From an uncultured Ruthenibacterium sp. (GTDB lineage: Bacteria > Bacillota > Clostridia > Oscillospirales > Ruminococcaceae), in assembly GCA_944386565.1 (NCBI GenBank), contig CALXBO010000012.1, forward strand, positions 1 to 52,812: a stretch of 52,812 nucleotides of DNA. Reading direction: 5' to 3'. The position numbers were made by a program, and so were the translations under genes. Under the pieces are notes generated by a model. It was not told the DNA's origin. It did not search any database and saw only the letters and a program-made list of their open reading frames with translations. Positions 15,971 through 23,631 of the stretch are shown here, piece by piece. The number at the start of each line of letters is the position of its first letter. Position 1 is the first letter of the stretch.

Positions 15971-16510
15971 ATGAAACCCACTTCGACACGAAAGCTCGTG
16001 TATTCCGCTCTGTGCCTCGCGCTGGCGCTCCTGCTCCCGTTTCTGACCGGGCAGATCCAGCAGTTCGGCTCCATGCTCGCCCCGATGCATCTGCCGGTGC
16101 TGCTGTGCGGATTTCTGTGCGGCGGCCCGTGGGGCGCTGCGGTCGGTTTTATCGCGCCGCTGCTTCGCAGCATGCTGTTCCATATGCCGCCGCTCTTCCC
16201 CACCGCCACAGCCATGGCGTTTGAGCTGGCGGGCTACGGTTTTCTGTCCGGGATGCTGTACAAAGCGCTCGGCCACCGCGGCGCGAAATCGCTGTACACC
16301 AGCCTCGTCGTCGCCATGCTCGGCGGCCGCGCCATCTGGGGCTGCGTGATGTTCCTGCTCTCCAAGATCGCCACGGGCGTGCAATTCTCGATCGCGGCGT
16401 TCTGGGCGGGCGCCTTTGCCAACGCGTGGCCCGGCATCATCGTGCAGCTCATCCTCGTGCCGCTGATCGTCGCCGCGCTGGAGAAATCGAAGCTGATTCC
16501 CCATGACTGA
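15971..16510 (+). CDS. ECF transporter S component, substrate unknown
   Basis: A 179-residue membrane protein with five or six helices, the size and pattern of energy-coupling-factor substrate-binding subunits. Marks include an N-terminal basic segment before LVYSALCLALALLLPFL and the PMHLPVLLCGFLCGG loop, typical of this subgroup. ECF S components bind vitamins or nucleobase-like compounds and need a shared EcfAAT module, which is not in this window. GGAGG precedes ATG 15971; an upstream in-frame ATG at 15896 lies in the leader RNA and was not used. It overlaps the kinase gene by 8 bases, so import and phosphorylation of one compound are likely coupled. Confidence 0.85.
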   Translation: MKPTSTRKLVYSALCLALALLLPFLTGQIQQFGSMLAPMHLPVLLCGFLCGGPWGAAVGFIAPLLRSMLFHMPPLFPTATAMAFELAGYGFLSGMLYKALGHRGAKSLYTSLVVAMLGGRAIWGCVMFLLSKIATGVQFSIAAFWAGAFANAWPGIIVQLILVPLIVAALEKSKLIPHD

Positions 16511-17072
16511 CGCGCTGTTTGCCCCGCTGTTTGACGCCGTGCGGCGGGAACTGGAGACGCACATGCATCTGGCCCTTGCGATCGACGGCGACGCTGCCGC
16601 GGGCAAAACGACGCTGGCCGCCCGGCTGTGCGAGCTCTTCCCGGCGGCGTGCGTCCACATGGATGACTTCTTCCTGCCCCCGGAGCTGCGCACTCCGGAG
16701 CGGCTGGCCGAACCCGGCGGCAACGTGCACCGGGAGCGGTTCGCCGGGGAAGTGCTTCCTCATCTCGGCGGCGGAGCATTCTCCTACCGCCGCTTCGACT
16801 GCTCGCAGATGCACCTTGCCGGCGCGGTGGAAGTTCCCGACACACCGCTGCTCATCGTGGAGGGCTCGTATTCGATGCTGCCGCAGTTCCGGGATTCCTA
16901 CGGTCTGAGCGTTTTTCTCGCGACGGATCTTGACACCCAGCTGCGCCGCATCGCGGCGCGCGGCGGCGCGGACAAACTCGAAGCATTCCGCACCCGGTGG
17001 ATTCCGATGGAAAAGGCCTATCACGACGCGTTCGGCGTGCGCAGCGCCTGCCGTTTTGCGTTCGACACATGA
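16503..17072 (+). CDS. Small P-loop kinase, uridine kinase/pantothenate kinase-like
   Basis: A 189-residue cytosolic protein. Walker A is GDAAAGKTT (about 29-37) within AIDGDAAAGKTTLAARL. VHMDDFFLPPE resembles the substrate-binding DDF segment of the uridine kinase/CoaA superfamily, and a LIVEGSYS strand gives the Walker B-like position. Translation overlaps the S component, suggesting it phosphorylates and traps the imported molecule. The exact substrate cannot be read from sequence. A terminator follows directly. Confidence 0.8.
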   Translation: MTDALFAPLFDAVRRELETHMHLALAIDGDAAAGKTTLAARLCELFPAACVHMDDFFLPPELRTPERLAEPGGNVHRERFAGEVLPHLGGGAFSYRRFDCSQMHLAGAVEVPDTPLLIVEGSYSMLPQFRDSYGLSVFLATDLDTQLRRIAARGGADKLEAFRTRWIPMEKAYHDAFGVRSACRFAFDT

Positions 17073-17109
17073 AAAAACACCCTGAACTCCGGTTCAGGGT
17101 GTTTTCGTT
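17072..17109. terminator. Bidirectional terminator between the kinase and potD
   Basis: ACACCCTGAAC pairs with GTTCAGGGTGT around TCCG, with A-run before and T-rich sequence after. It serves the kinase (+) and the pot operon (-). Confidence 0.92.
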
Positions 17110-18342
17110 TTAATAGTCTCTCTTTCTGCGCCGGATGGCCTTGCGCACAAACCCGACAGCGGCCAGCACCAGCATGACCACGAGCAGCACGGGCATCAGC
17201 CATGCGTTTCCCGTGGCGTCGTAGCTGCGCACGCTGCTCCACGCGGAGTCCATCGCGCTGTTGAGCTCGTCGGGCAGCACACTCATCGTCTCGCACAGGG
17301 CGAGGTACCCGTCCTCCGGGTACATGAATTCGTTTTCCCGCGTCTCCTCATCGAGGAGTTCCAGCGCGCCGGTGTGCGGCGTGGAGTAGCAGATCGCCTC
17401 CACGTTCGCAAGCGCCACCTGCGTCTCGCACATGAAATTGATGAACATCTCGGCCGCTTCCTTGTGGCGCGCGCCCTTCGGAATACACATCGCGTCGATG
17501 TAGATGTTCGTTCCCTCGGCGGGCAGCGTCATCGCGAGATCGGGGTTGTCCTCAATCATCGTCACGCCGTCGCCGACGTAATACGGGGCGATGGCCGCTT
17601 CGCCGCCGCCCATCTTGTCGAAGATCTCGTCCATGACATAGGCCTGCACGACGCTCTTCTGCTGCTTGAGCTTTTCCGCAGACTCCTCGACCTCTTCCAC
17701 CGTGGAGGGGTTGATGCTCCGCCCGAGCATCTTCCCGGCGATGGAGAACGCGTCGCGGCTGTTGTTGAACATCAGGATCTGCCCGGCGTATTTTTCATCC
17801 CACAGCAGACCCCAGCCGGAGGCGATGTCGCCCTCGTCGACCATCGTCGTGTTGTAGATGATGCAGACGAGGCCCCACATGTAGGGCACGCTGTACTTGT
17901 TCTCCGGGTCGTAACTCTGGTTCTTGTACGCGTCCCCGATGTATTTCTCGTAGTTCGGGATGTTCGAGAAGTCCAGCTCCTCGAGCATCCCTTCGTTCGC
18001 CATCTTGCCGATCATATAATCGCTCGGGATGATGACGTCGTACGCGCCGCCGCCGGATTTCAGCTTCGCATACAGGCTCTCGTTCGTGTCGAACGTCGTG
18101 TAGTTGACGTGGATGCCGGTCAGTTCCTCAAACTCCGCCACCACGTCCATCGTCCCCTCCGAGCCGTCGGAAATGTACTCGCCCCAGTTGTAGACGTTGA
18201 GCGTGATGTTGTCGTCCGCAAAGCGGGTGTAGTCGTAGCCGTCGTCGACCTCGGTCTCGGCAAATGCCGGAGCGGTGAGCGCCGAAGCTGCCACCACGGT
18301 GGCGGCCAGCACGGCGGCAAGGCGTTTTTTCAGATCTGTCAT
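17110..18342 (-). CDS. potD: Spermidine/putrescine-binding protein with C-terminal membrane anchor
   Basis: A 410-residue extracellular solute-binding protein of the polyamine ABC importer. A signal peptide (residues 1-32) ends at AFAE, with no lipobox Cys. The PotD fold follows (LNVYNWGEYISDG, YDVIIPSDYMIGKM, VPYMWG, MCIPKGARHKEAA). The C-terminus is a hydrophobic helix plus basic tail (about 380-410), so it is probably held by a C-terminal anchor rather than by lipid, unlike most Gram-positive binding proteins. ATG 18342 overlaps the potC stop by 4 bases. Last gene of the operon. Confidence 0.94.
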   Translation of the reverse strand: MTDLKKRLAAVLAATVVAASALTAPAFAETEVDDGYDYTRFADDNITLNVYNWGEYISDGSEGTMDVVAEFEELTGIHVNYTTFDTNESLYAKLKSGGGAYDVIIPSDYMIGKMANEGMLEELDFSNIPNYEKYIGDAYKNQSYDPENKYSVPYMWGLVCIIYNTTMVDEGDIASGWGLLWDEKYAGQILMFNNSRDAFSIAGKMLGRSINPSTVEEVEESAEKLKQQKSVVQAYVMDEIFDKMGGGEAAIAPYYVGDGVTMIEDNPDLAMTLPAEGTNIYIDAMCIPKGARHKEAAEMFINFMCETQVALANVEAICYSTPHTGALELLDEETRENEFMYPEDGYLALCETMSVLPDELNSAMDSAWSSVRSYDATGNAWLMPVLLVVMLVLAAVGFVRKAIRRRKRDY

Positions 18343-19214
18343 GCCGTCATCCCCGCCTTTCTCTCTTCCGCGCGCGCGGCGCGGTCCAGCCGGCGCTCTT
18401 TGGCGCTGTCCAGCGCGTTCGCCACCAGAATGATCGTGAGGATGACCGCGAACAGAATCGCCGAGAGCGCGTTGATCTCCGGGCTGACCTTCTTGCGCGT
18501 CATCGAGTAGATGGCGATGGGCAGCGTCTGCACCGTGCCGGAGGTGAAATAGGAGATGATGAAATCGTCGATGGAATAGGTCAGGCAGATGAGGAATGCC
18601 GACAGGATGGCCGGCGTCAGCTCCGGGAGCACCACTTTGAAAAACGCCTGACGGGGATTGCACCCGAGGTCGAGCGCCGCCTCGTAGACGCGCACGTCCA
18701 TCTTGCGCAGTTTCGGGCTCACGTTGAACAGCACGTACGGCAGACAGAACGTGATGTGCGCCGCGAGCAGCGTGAACATGCCGAATCCGTTGAACGAGGT
18801 CTCCGCATCCAGAAGCGCCGAGAGCACCGCCGAGATCTTCTCGTTGCCCACCACGAACAGGAGCATCAGCGAAACGCCGGTGATGATCTCCGGGTTGATG
18901 ACGGGCACATAGCTCAGCACCATGACGGCCGACCGCGCGCGGCGGGACATGCCGTTCACCCCGACGGCCGCCAGCGTGCCGACCACCGTGGCGATGGCCG
19001 CGCTGGCGAACGCGATGACGAGCGACACCGCGAGACTCTTGAGGATCATGTCGTTGTGGAACAGCTCGCCGTACCATTTGAAGGTAAAGTTCGTGAACAC
19101 GGCGCGGCTCTTCGACTCATTGAAGCTGAATGCGATGAGGACCGCGATGGGCAAATACAGGAACGCGAACATCACGCAGAGATACACGCGTCCGCACGCT
19201 TTGAGACGTCTCAT
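18339..19214 (-). CDS. potC: Spermidine/putrescine ABC transporter permease PotC
   Basis: A 291-residue inner-membrane permease with six helices and the ABC permease EAA loop YEAALDLGCNPRQAFFKVVLPE (about 184-205) that docks on PotA. GGAGG lies 8 bases before ATG 19214, which overlaps the potB stop (ATGA). The longer upstream frame was rejected for lack of a ribosome binding site. The C-terminal tail is Arg/Ala-rich. Confidence 0.95.
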   Translation of the reverse strand: MRRLKACGRVYLCVMFAFLYLPIAVLIAFSFNESKSRAVFTNFTFKWYGELFHNDMILKSLAVSLVIAFASAAIATVVGTLAAVGVNGMSRRARSAVMVLSYVPVINPEIITGVSLMLLFVVGNEKISAVLSALLDAETSFNGFGMFTLLAAHITFCLPYVLFNVSPKLRKMDVRVYEAALDLGCNPRQAFFKVVLPELTPAILSAFLICLTYSIDDFIISYFTSGTVQTLPIAIYSMTRKKVSPEINALSAILFAVILTIILVANALDSAKERRLDRAARAEERKAGMTA

Positions 19215-20029
19215 ACCATCGCCTCCATTTCCTCGCCGTCGGCGGTCGTAAAGCTCATGCAAAGCAGCACGATGACCATCAGCATCAGGCTCATGGCGCT
19301 GCCGAGATTATAATTGTAAGAGTTCCCGAGGAACTGCAGCTCGATGAGGTCGCCGATCAGCAGATTCGAGCCGCCGCCGAGCATGCGGCTGATGATGAAG
19401 GTCGAGATGCTCGGGACGAACACCATCGTGATGCCGGTGGTGATGCCGTCCATCGACAGCGGAATCAGAACCTTCGTCACAACACGGAAATGGCCCGCGC
19501 CGAGATCCTGCGCGGCTTCGATGACGCTCGAGTCGATCTTCGTCATAATCGTGTACAGCGGAAGGATCATATAAGGAAGGTAGTTGTACACCATTCCCAG
19601 CACCACCGCGCCGGACGTGTTGATCATATTGAACGGCCCGATGCCGAACAGCCCGAGAAAACGGTTGATGAGTCCGTTGCGCTCGAGCAGCGTCATCCAC
19701 GCATACGTGCGCAGCAGGAAGTTCATCCACATGGGCAGCATGATGAGCATGAGAATCATGCTCTGCCGCGACGCGCGCATGCGCGACAGCATGAAGCTGA
19801 GCGGGAACGCGAGCACGAGGCAGATGGCCGTGGCGATCACGGCCAGCACGATGCTGCGCACGAACACGGACGTGTACTGGCCGATGTCCATGATGTTCTG
19901 CAGCGTGAACGCACCGTTCTTGTCCGTGAACGCGAAGTAGATCACGATCGCCAGCGGCACGGCCGTGAAGATCACCGACCACACGATGTACGGCGACGCG
20001 AGAGATTTGTTTTTGATCAAGCCTCTCAC
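19211..20029 (-). CDS. potB: Spermidine/putrescine ABC transporter permease PotB
   Basis: About 270 residues with six membrane helices and the EAA loop ([23 protein letters not shown]). It forms the polyamine channel with PotC. Two starts are possible: GTG 20029, which overlaps the potA stop as GTGA like the other junctions here, or TTG 20020, which has AGGGAG at better spacing. I list GTG; the difference is three residues. No ATG is available near the N-terminus. Confidence 0.9.
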   Translation of the reverse strand: MRGLIKNKSLASPYIVWSVIFTAVPLAIVIYFAFTDKNGAFTLQNIMDIGQYTSVFVRSIVLAVIATAICLVLAFPLSFMLSRMRASRQSMILMLIMLPMWMNFLLRTYAWMTLLERNGLINRFLGLFGIGPFNMINTSGAVVLGMVYNYLPYMILPLYTIMTKIDSSVIEAAQDLGAGHFRVVTKVLIPLSMDGITTGITMVFVPSISTFIISRMLGGGSNLLIGDLIELQFLGNSYNYNLGSAMSLMLMVIVLLCMSFTTADGEEMEAMV

Positions 20030-21072
20030 TCCCTTTCCGCGCGCATGATGTGGATGTCGTCCGGGCCGATGCACATGCCGATCAGCTCGCCCACCTGCGA
20101 CGCCTGCGTGGAATGGATGATCCACTCATATCCCGCCTGACGCACGTGCATCTCATAGTGCACGCCCTTGAAGATGACCGTCTCGACGATGCCCGTGAGC
20201 TGCCCCTGAATGGCGGGAACGACCTTGATGTCCTCCGGGCGCACGACGACCTGCACGATCTCACGCGGGGCAAAGCCCTTGTCCACGCAGGAGAAGGACT
20301 GCCCGGCGAATTCCACCTGGAAGTCGCGCATCATGACGCCGTCGAGGATGTTCGACTCGCCGATGAAGCGCGCGACAAACGAGTTGACGGGCTCGTTGTA
20401 AATATCCTGCGGAGAGCCGATCTGCTGGATGATGCCGCCCGACATGACGACGACCGTGTCTGACATCGTGAGCGCTTCCTCCTGATCGTGCGTGACGTAG
20501 ATAAACGTGATGTTCAGGCTCTGCTGGATGCGTTTGAGCTCGATCTGCATCTCTTTGCGCAGCTTGAGGTCGAGCGCGCCGAGCGGCTCGTCGAGCAAGA
20601 GCACGCGCGGATGATTTACCAGCGCGCGGGCAATGGCGACGCGCTGCTGCTGGCCGCCCGACAGCGTGACGGTGCTGCGGCGCTCAAAGCCCTTGAGGCC
20701 GACGAGCTCCAGCATCTCAATGACGCGCTGGCGCACTTCGCTCTCCGGCGTCTTTTTCAGCCGTAGGCCGAACGCGACGTTCTCGAACACGTTGAGGTGC
20801 GGGAACAGCGCATATTTCTGGAACACCGTATTCACCTGACGCTTGTAGGGCGGCAGACGCGTGATGTCCTTCCCGTCGAAATAGACATGGCCGGACTTCG
20901 GCTCCAGAAAGCCGCCGATGATGCGCAGGGACGTCGTTTTACCGCATCCGGACGGCCCCAGCAGCGTGACGAACTCCTTGTCGTGTATATCGAGCGAAAG
21001 CCCGGACAGAATGCGCTGGCCGTCGAAATCGACCACGATATCCTTGAGCGCGACAACCGTGTTTGTCTGCAT
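20026..21072 (-). CDS. potA: Spermidine/putrescine ABC transporter ATPase PotA
   Basis: A 348-residue cytosolic ATPase energising PotBC. Walker A is GPSGCGKTT (about 39-47), the Q-loop FQKYALFPH, the signature LSGGQQQR, Walker [13 protein letters not shown], and the H-loop THDQEEA. A C-terminal TOBE regulatory domain (about 270-345) follows. AAGGGGG precedes ATG 21072. First gene of potABCD; its leader carries a candidate attenuator hairpin. Confidence 0.96.
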   Translation of the reverse strand: MQTNTVVALKDIVVDFDGQRILSGLSLDIHDKEFVTLLGPSGCGKTTSLRIIGGFLEPKSGHVYFDGKDITRLPPYKRQVNTVFQKYALFPHLNVFENVAFGLRLKKTPESEVRQRVIEMLELVGLKGFERRSTVTLSGGQQQRVAIARALVNHPRVLLLDEPLGALDLKLRKEMQIELKRIQQSLNITFIYVTHDQEEALTMSDTVVVMSGGIIQQIGSPQDIYNEPVNSFVARFIGESNILDGVMMRDFQVEFAGQSFSCVDKGFAPREIVQVVVRPEDIKVVPAIQGQLTGIVETVIFKGVHYEMHVRQAGYEWIIHSTQASQVGELIGMCIGPDDIHIMRAERE

Positions 21073-21113
21073 GATTTTTCCCCCTTGACGATAGGACCCG
21101 CCCGCAACACACG

Positions 21114-21160
21114 AAAAAGCCTGCCGCCCGCACCGTCAAACAGCGCGGAACAGCATGGCC
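21114..21160 (-). promoter_or_regulatory. Candidate transcription attenuator in the pot leader
   Basis: On the minus strand GCC-A-TGCTGTTCCGC pairs with GCGGGCGGCA-GGC (several G-U pairs, one bulged C) and is followed by CTTTTTCG, all between the promoter and potA. A terminator ahead of the first gene suggests regulated read-through. Confidence 0.5.
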
Positions 21161-21194
21161 TTTCAAGCAGCACATCGTGCGGATTTTTACATAT

Positions 21195-21223
21195 AATGTA
21201 CGGCATGCGCCCCCCCTTGTCAA
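21195..21223 (-). promoter_or_regulatory. pot operon promoter
   Basis: On the minus strand TTGACA (21218-21223) and TACATT (21195-21200) have a 17-base spacer. The start near 21188 leaves a leader of about 115 nt. Confidence 0.75.
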
Positions 21224-21375
21224 TAGGAAGCCGCACGGATTCCGCCGAAATATGGTGTTTTTGCACGATTTTTGCGATTTTTCGGCATACAGCGGACGTT
21301 TTTCACCGTTTTTCTCCTGTATTCGCGCGAAATCCCGCGTTTGTTCGCGCGCCGTCCGGAAGCAGGATTTTCATA
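21224..21375. other. Intergenic sequence between the pot and ktr promoters
   Basis: T-rich, with no frame, hairpin-plus-T-run or promoter that I can support. Confidence 0.5.
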
Positions 21376-21404
21376 TTGAAAACACAGTTTGCGTGTGGTA
21401 TACT
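21376..21404 (+). promoter_or_regulatory. ktrBA promoter
   Basis: TTGAAA (21376-21381) and TATACT (21399-21404) have a 17-base spacer. The leader holds a 9-bp hairpin TGTGCGCCG/CGGCGCACA (about 21419-21441) without a T-run; its role is unknown. Confidence 0.8.
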
Positions 21405-21466
21405 AAGCTCAAAAATCCTGTGCGCCGCACCCCGGCGCACATCGTTTGTGTAAGGAGGTCTTGTTT

Positions 21467-22822
21467 ATGCCGCGTGTTGCGCGGTGGAAACTCAATCGTC
21501 TGAATCCCGCTCAGATCGTTCTGATCGGATTTTTTCTTCTCATTATGACGGGGACCGGGCTCCTCATGCTGCCGATCTCGTCGCGCAGCGGCGTCGTCAC
21601 GCCGTTTGCGGACGCTCTGTTCACCGCGACGAGCGCGACGTGCGTGACGGGGCTGATCGTCTTCGACACCTACACGTACTGGACGTTCTTCGGGCAGCTG
21701 GTCATCCTCATTATGATCCAGATCGGCGGTCTCGGCGTAGTGACCATGGCCGTGGCGGGCGCCGCCATCGCCGGCAAGAAGATCGGTCTGAAACAGCGCG
21801 TCGTGATGCAGGAATCCATTTCCGCACCGCAGATGAGCGGCATCGTCCGGCTGACGAACTTCATCATCCGGGCCACCGCGTTTCTCGAAGGTGCGGGCGC
21901 GTGTATTCTGGCCATCCGGTTCATCCCGATGTACGGCGTCGCGCGCGGCATCTGGTTCTCCGTGTTCCATTCGATCTCCGCGTTCTGCAACGCAGGCTTT
22001 GATCTGATGGGCGAGGATGCGCCGATGTCCTCCCTGACTTCGTTTTCGGACGACGCGCTCGTGATCGTTCCGGTCATGCTGCTCATCACCATCGGCGGTC
22101 TCGGGTTCTTCACGTGGCACGACATTCTCGAAAACAAGTGGCGCGTGCATCACTACCGTCTTCAGACCAAGCTCGTGCTCCTGACGTCGGCGCTGCTGAT
22201 CGTGATTCCCTCGCTCTATTTCTTCTTCTACGAATTCGCACAGCCTCAGTGGTCTTACATGACCTTCTCGGAGCGTGTGCTCTCGTCTTTGTTCACGGTG
22301 GTCACCCCGCGCACGGCGGGCTTCAACTCCGTGGATTTCACAATGCTTCACTCCTCGGGTGCGCTGCTGATCACCTGCCTGATGATCATCGGCGGCTCCC
22401 CCGGTTCGACAGCCGGCGGCGTCAAGACAACGTCGCTTGCGGTCGTTCTCCTGAGCGCGCGCGCCACACTGCAGCGGCGCGACAGCCTGCACGCTTTCGG
22501 GCGGCGCATCCCGCCGGAGATCCTGCACAGCGCGGTGACGCTCTTCACCCTGTACGGGTCGCTTCTTCTGACCGGCACAATGCTCATCTCCTGCATTGAT
22601 GGCGTTTCTGCCGGCGCGGTGGTGTTTGAATGCGCGTCCGCGATCGGCACGGTCGGCCTGACGCTGAACCTGACGCCTACGCTGTCCACCGCCTCGCACA
22701 TCATTCTGACCCTGCTGATGTATTTCGGCCGCATGGGCGGCCTGACCGTCCTGTACGCGGCCACCTCCGGGCGCTACCGCTCGATGGCGCAGCTGCCGCA
22801 GGAAAAAATCACCGTCGGCTGA
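21467..22822 (+). CDS. ktrB: Potassium uptake channel subunit KtrB (TrkH family)
   Basis: A 451-residue membrane protein with four M1-P-M2 repeats. Pore loops are visible as ATSATCVTGL, SISAFCNAGFDL, TPRTAGFNSVDF and SAIGTVGLTLNL. The gating stretch GGSPGSTAGGVKTTSLAV (about 315-332) is typical of Ktr/Trk. It imports K+ with Na+ and needs the KtrA ring. AAGGAGG precedes ATG 21467. Co-transcribed with ktrA after a 30-base gap. Confidence 0.95.
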   Translation: MPRVARWKLNRLNPAQIVLIGFFLLIMTGTGLLMLPISSRSGVVTPFADALFTATSATCVTGLIVFDTYTYWTFFGQLVILIMIQIGGLGVVTMAVAGAAIAGKKIGLKQRVVMQESISAPQMSGIVRLTNFIIRATAFLEGAGACILAIRFIPMYGVARGIWFSVFHSISAFCNAGFDLMGEDAPMSSLTSFSDDALVIVPVMLLITIGGLGFFTWHDILENKWRVHHYRLQTKLVLLTSALLIVIPSLYFFFYEFAQPQWSYMTFSERVLSSLFTVVTPRTAGFNSVDFTMLHSSGALLITCLMIIGGSPGSTAGGVKTTSLAVVLLSARATLQRRDSLHAFGRRIPPEILHSAVTLFTLYGSLLLTGTMLISCIDGVSAGAVVFECASAIGTVGLTLNLTPTLSTASHIILTLLMYFGRMGGLTVLYAATSGRYRSMAQLPQEKITVG

Positions 22823-22852
22823 CGGTACAAATCACAAGGAGCAAAGTAATCT

Positions 22853-23503
22853 ATGAAATCCATTCTGCTGATTGGTCTGGGCCGCTTCGGCCGCCACATG
22901 GCACAGAAATTCAATGAACTGAATCAGGAAGTCCTCGCTGTCGACATCGACGAAGAACGCGTGAACGACATTCTGCCGTTCGTCACCGACGCACAGATCG
23001 GCGACAGCACGAGCGAGGCGTTCCTCTCGTCGCTGGGCGTGCGCAATTTTGACCGTTGCGTCGTCGCCATCGGCGACGACTTCCAGAGCTCTCTGGAGAC
23101 GACGTCCCTGCTCAAGGACCTCGGCGCACCGTTCGTCCTCGCCCGCGCGAGCCGCGACGTCCACGCCAAATTCCTGCTGCGCAACGGCGCGGACGCCATC
23201 ATTTACCCGGAAAAAGACATGGCCGTGCGCGCTGCCGTCAAGTACAGCGCCGACAACATTTTCGACTATATCAGCCTCACGCCGGACTATTCCATCTACG
23301 AGACGGAAGTTCCCGTGTGGTGGGTCGGAAAGACGATCGTACAGCTCGCCGTCCGCACGAAATACCACATCAACGTGCTCGCACTCAAGCACGGCGACAA
23401 CGACATGGAGCCCCTGCCCTCGCCCGACCATGTGTTCCGGGGCGACGAGCGGATGCTCATTCTCGGACGAAACAAGGACATCGAGCGCTTTTTGCAGCTC
23501 TGA
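22853..23503 (+). CDS. ktrA: Potassium uptake regulatory subunit KtrA (RCK)
   Basis: A 216-residue cytosolic RCK protein. The Rossmann RCK_N domain starts LLIGLGRFGRHMA (binds ATP/ADP or NAD), with VDIDEERV as the acidic end of beta2. The RCK_C part (about 135-216) can bind c-di-AMP in relatives. An octamer gates KtrB. GGAG precedes ATG 22853. A strong terminator follows. Confidence 0.95.
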   Translation: MKSILLIGLGRFGRHMAQKFNELNQEVLAVDIDEERVNDILPFVTDAQIGDSTSEAFLSSLGVRNFDRCVVAIGDDFQSSLETTSLLKDLGAPFVLARASRDVHAKFLLRNGADAIIYPEKDMAVRAAVKYSADNIFDYISLTPDYSIYETEVPVWWVGKTIVQLAVRTKYHINVLALKHGDNDMEPLPSPDHVFRGDERMLILGRNKDIERFLQL

Positions 23504-23520
23504 GCGAAATCAAAACGAGA

Positions 23521-23551
23521 GACGAAGGCACGCGGCCTTCGTCTTTTTTTG
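23521..23551 (+). terminator. ktrBA terminator
   Basis: GACGAAGGC pairs with GCCTTCGTC, followed by seven T. Confidence 0.92.
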
Positions 23552-23560
23552 TTTTTCCTC

Positions 23561-23612
23561 TTGACCGGAGTATACCCATATGGGTATACTGAATATACCC
23601 CATAGGGTATAT
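23561..23612 (+). promoter_or_regulatory. Promoter with two CsoR-like palindromes
   Basis: TTGACC (23561-23566) and TATACT (23585-23590) have an 18-base spacer. A perfect 20-bp palindrome GTATACCCAT/ATGGGTATAC (23570-23589) covers spacer and -10. A second, ATATACCC-CATA-GGGTATAT (23593-23612), lies just downstream, centres 23 bp apart. TACCC-N4-GGGTA is the pattern bound by CsoR-family copper sensors. Confidence 0.8.
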
Positions 23613-23631
23613 TGGATGTGCGGAGGAAATT

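Noticed and set aside
17110..19077. 655-residue single minus frame covering potC and potD
   Set aside because: The first 240 residues are an out-of-frame reading of potC; PotC and PotD motifs and the ATGA overlap show two genes.
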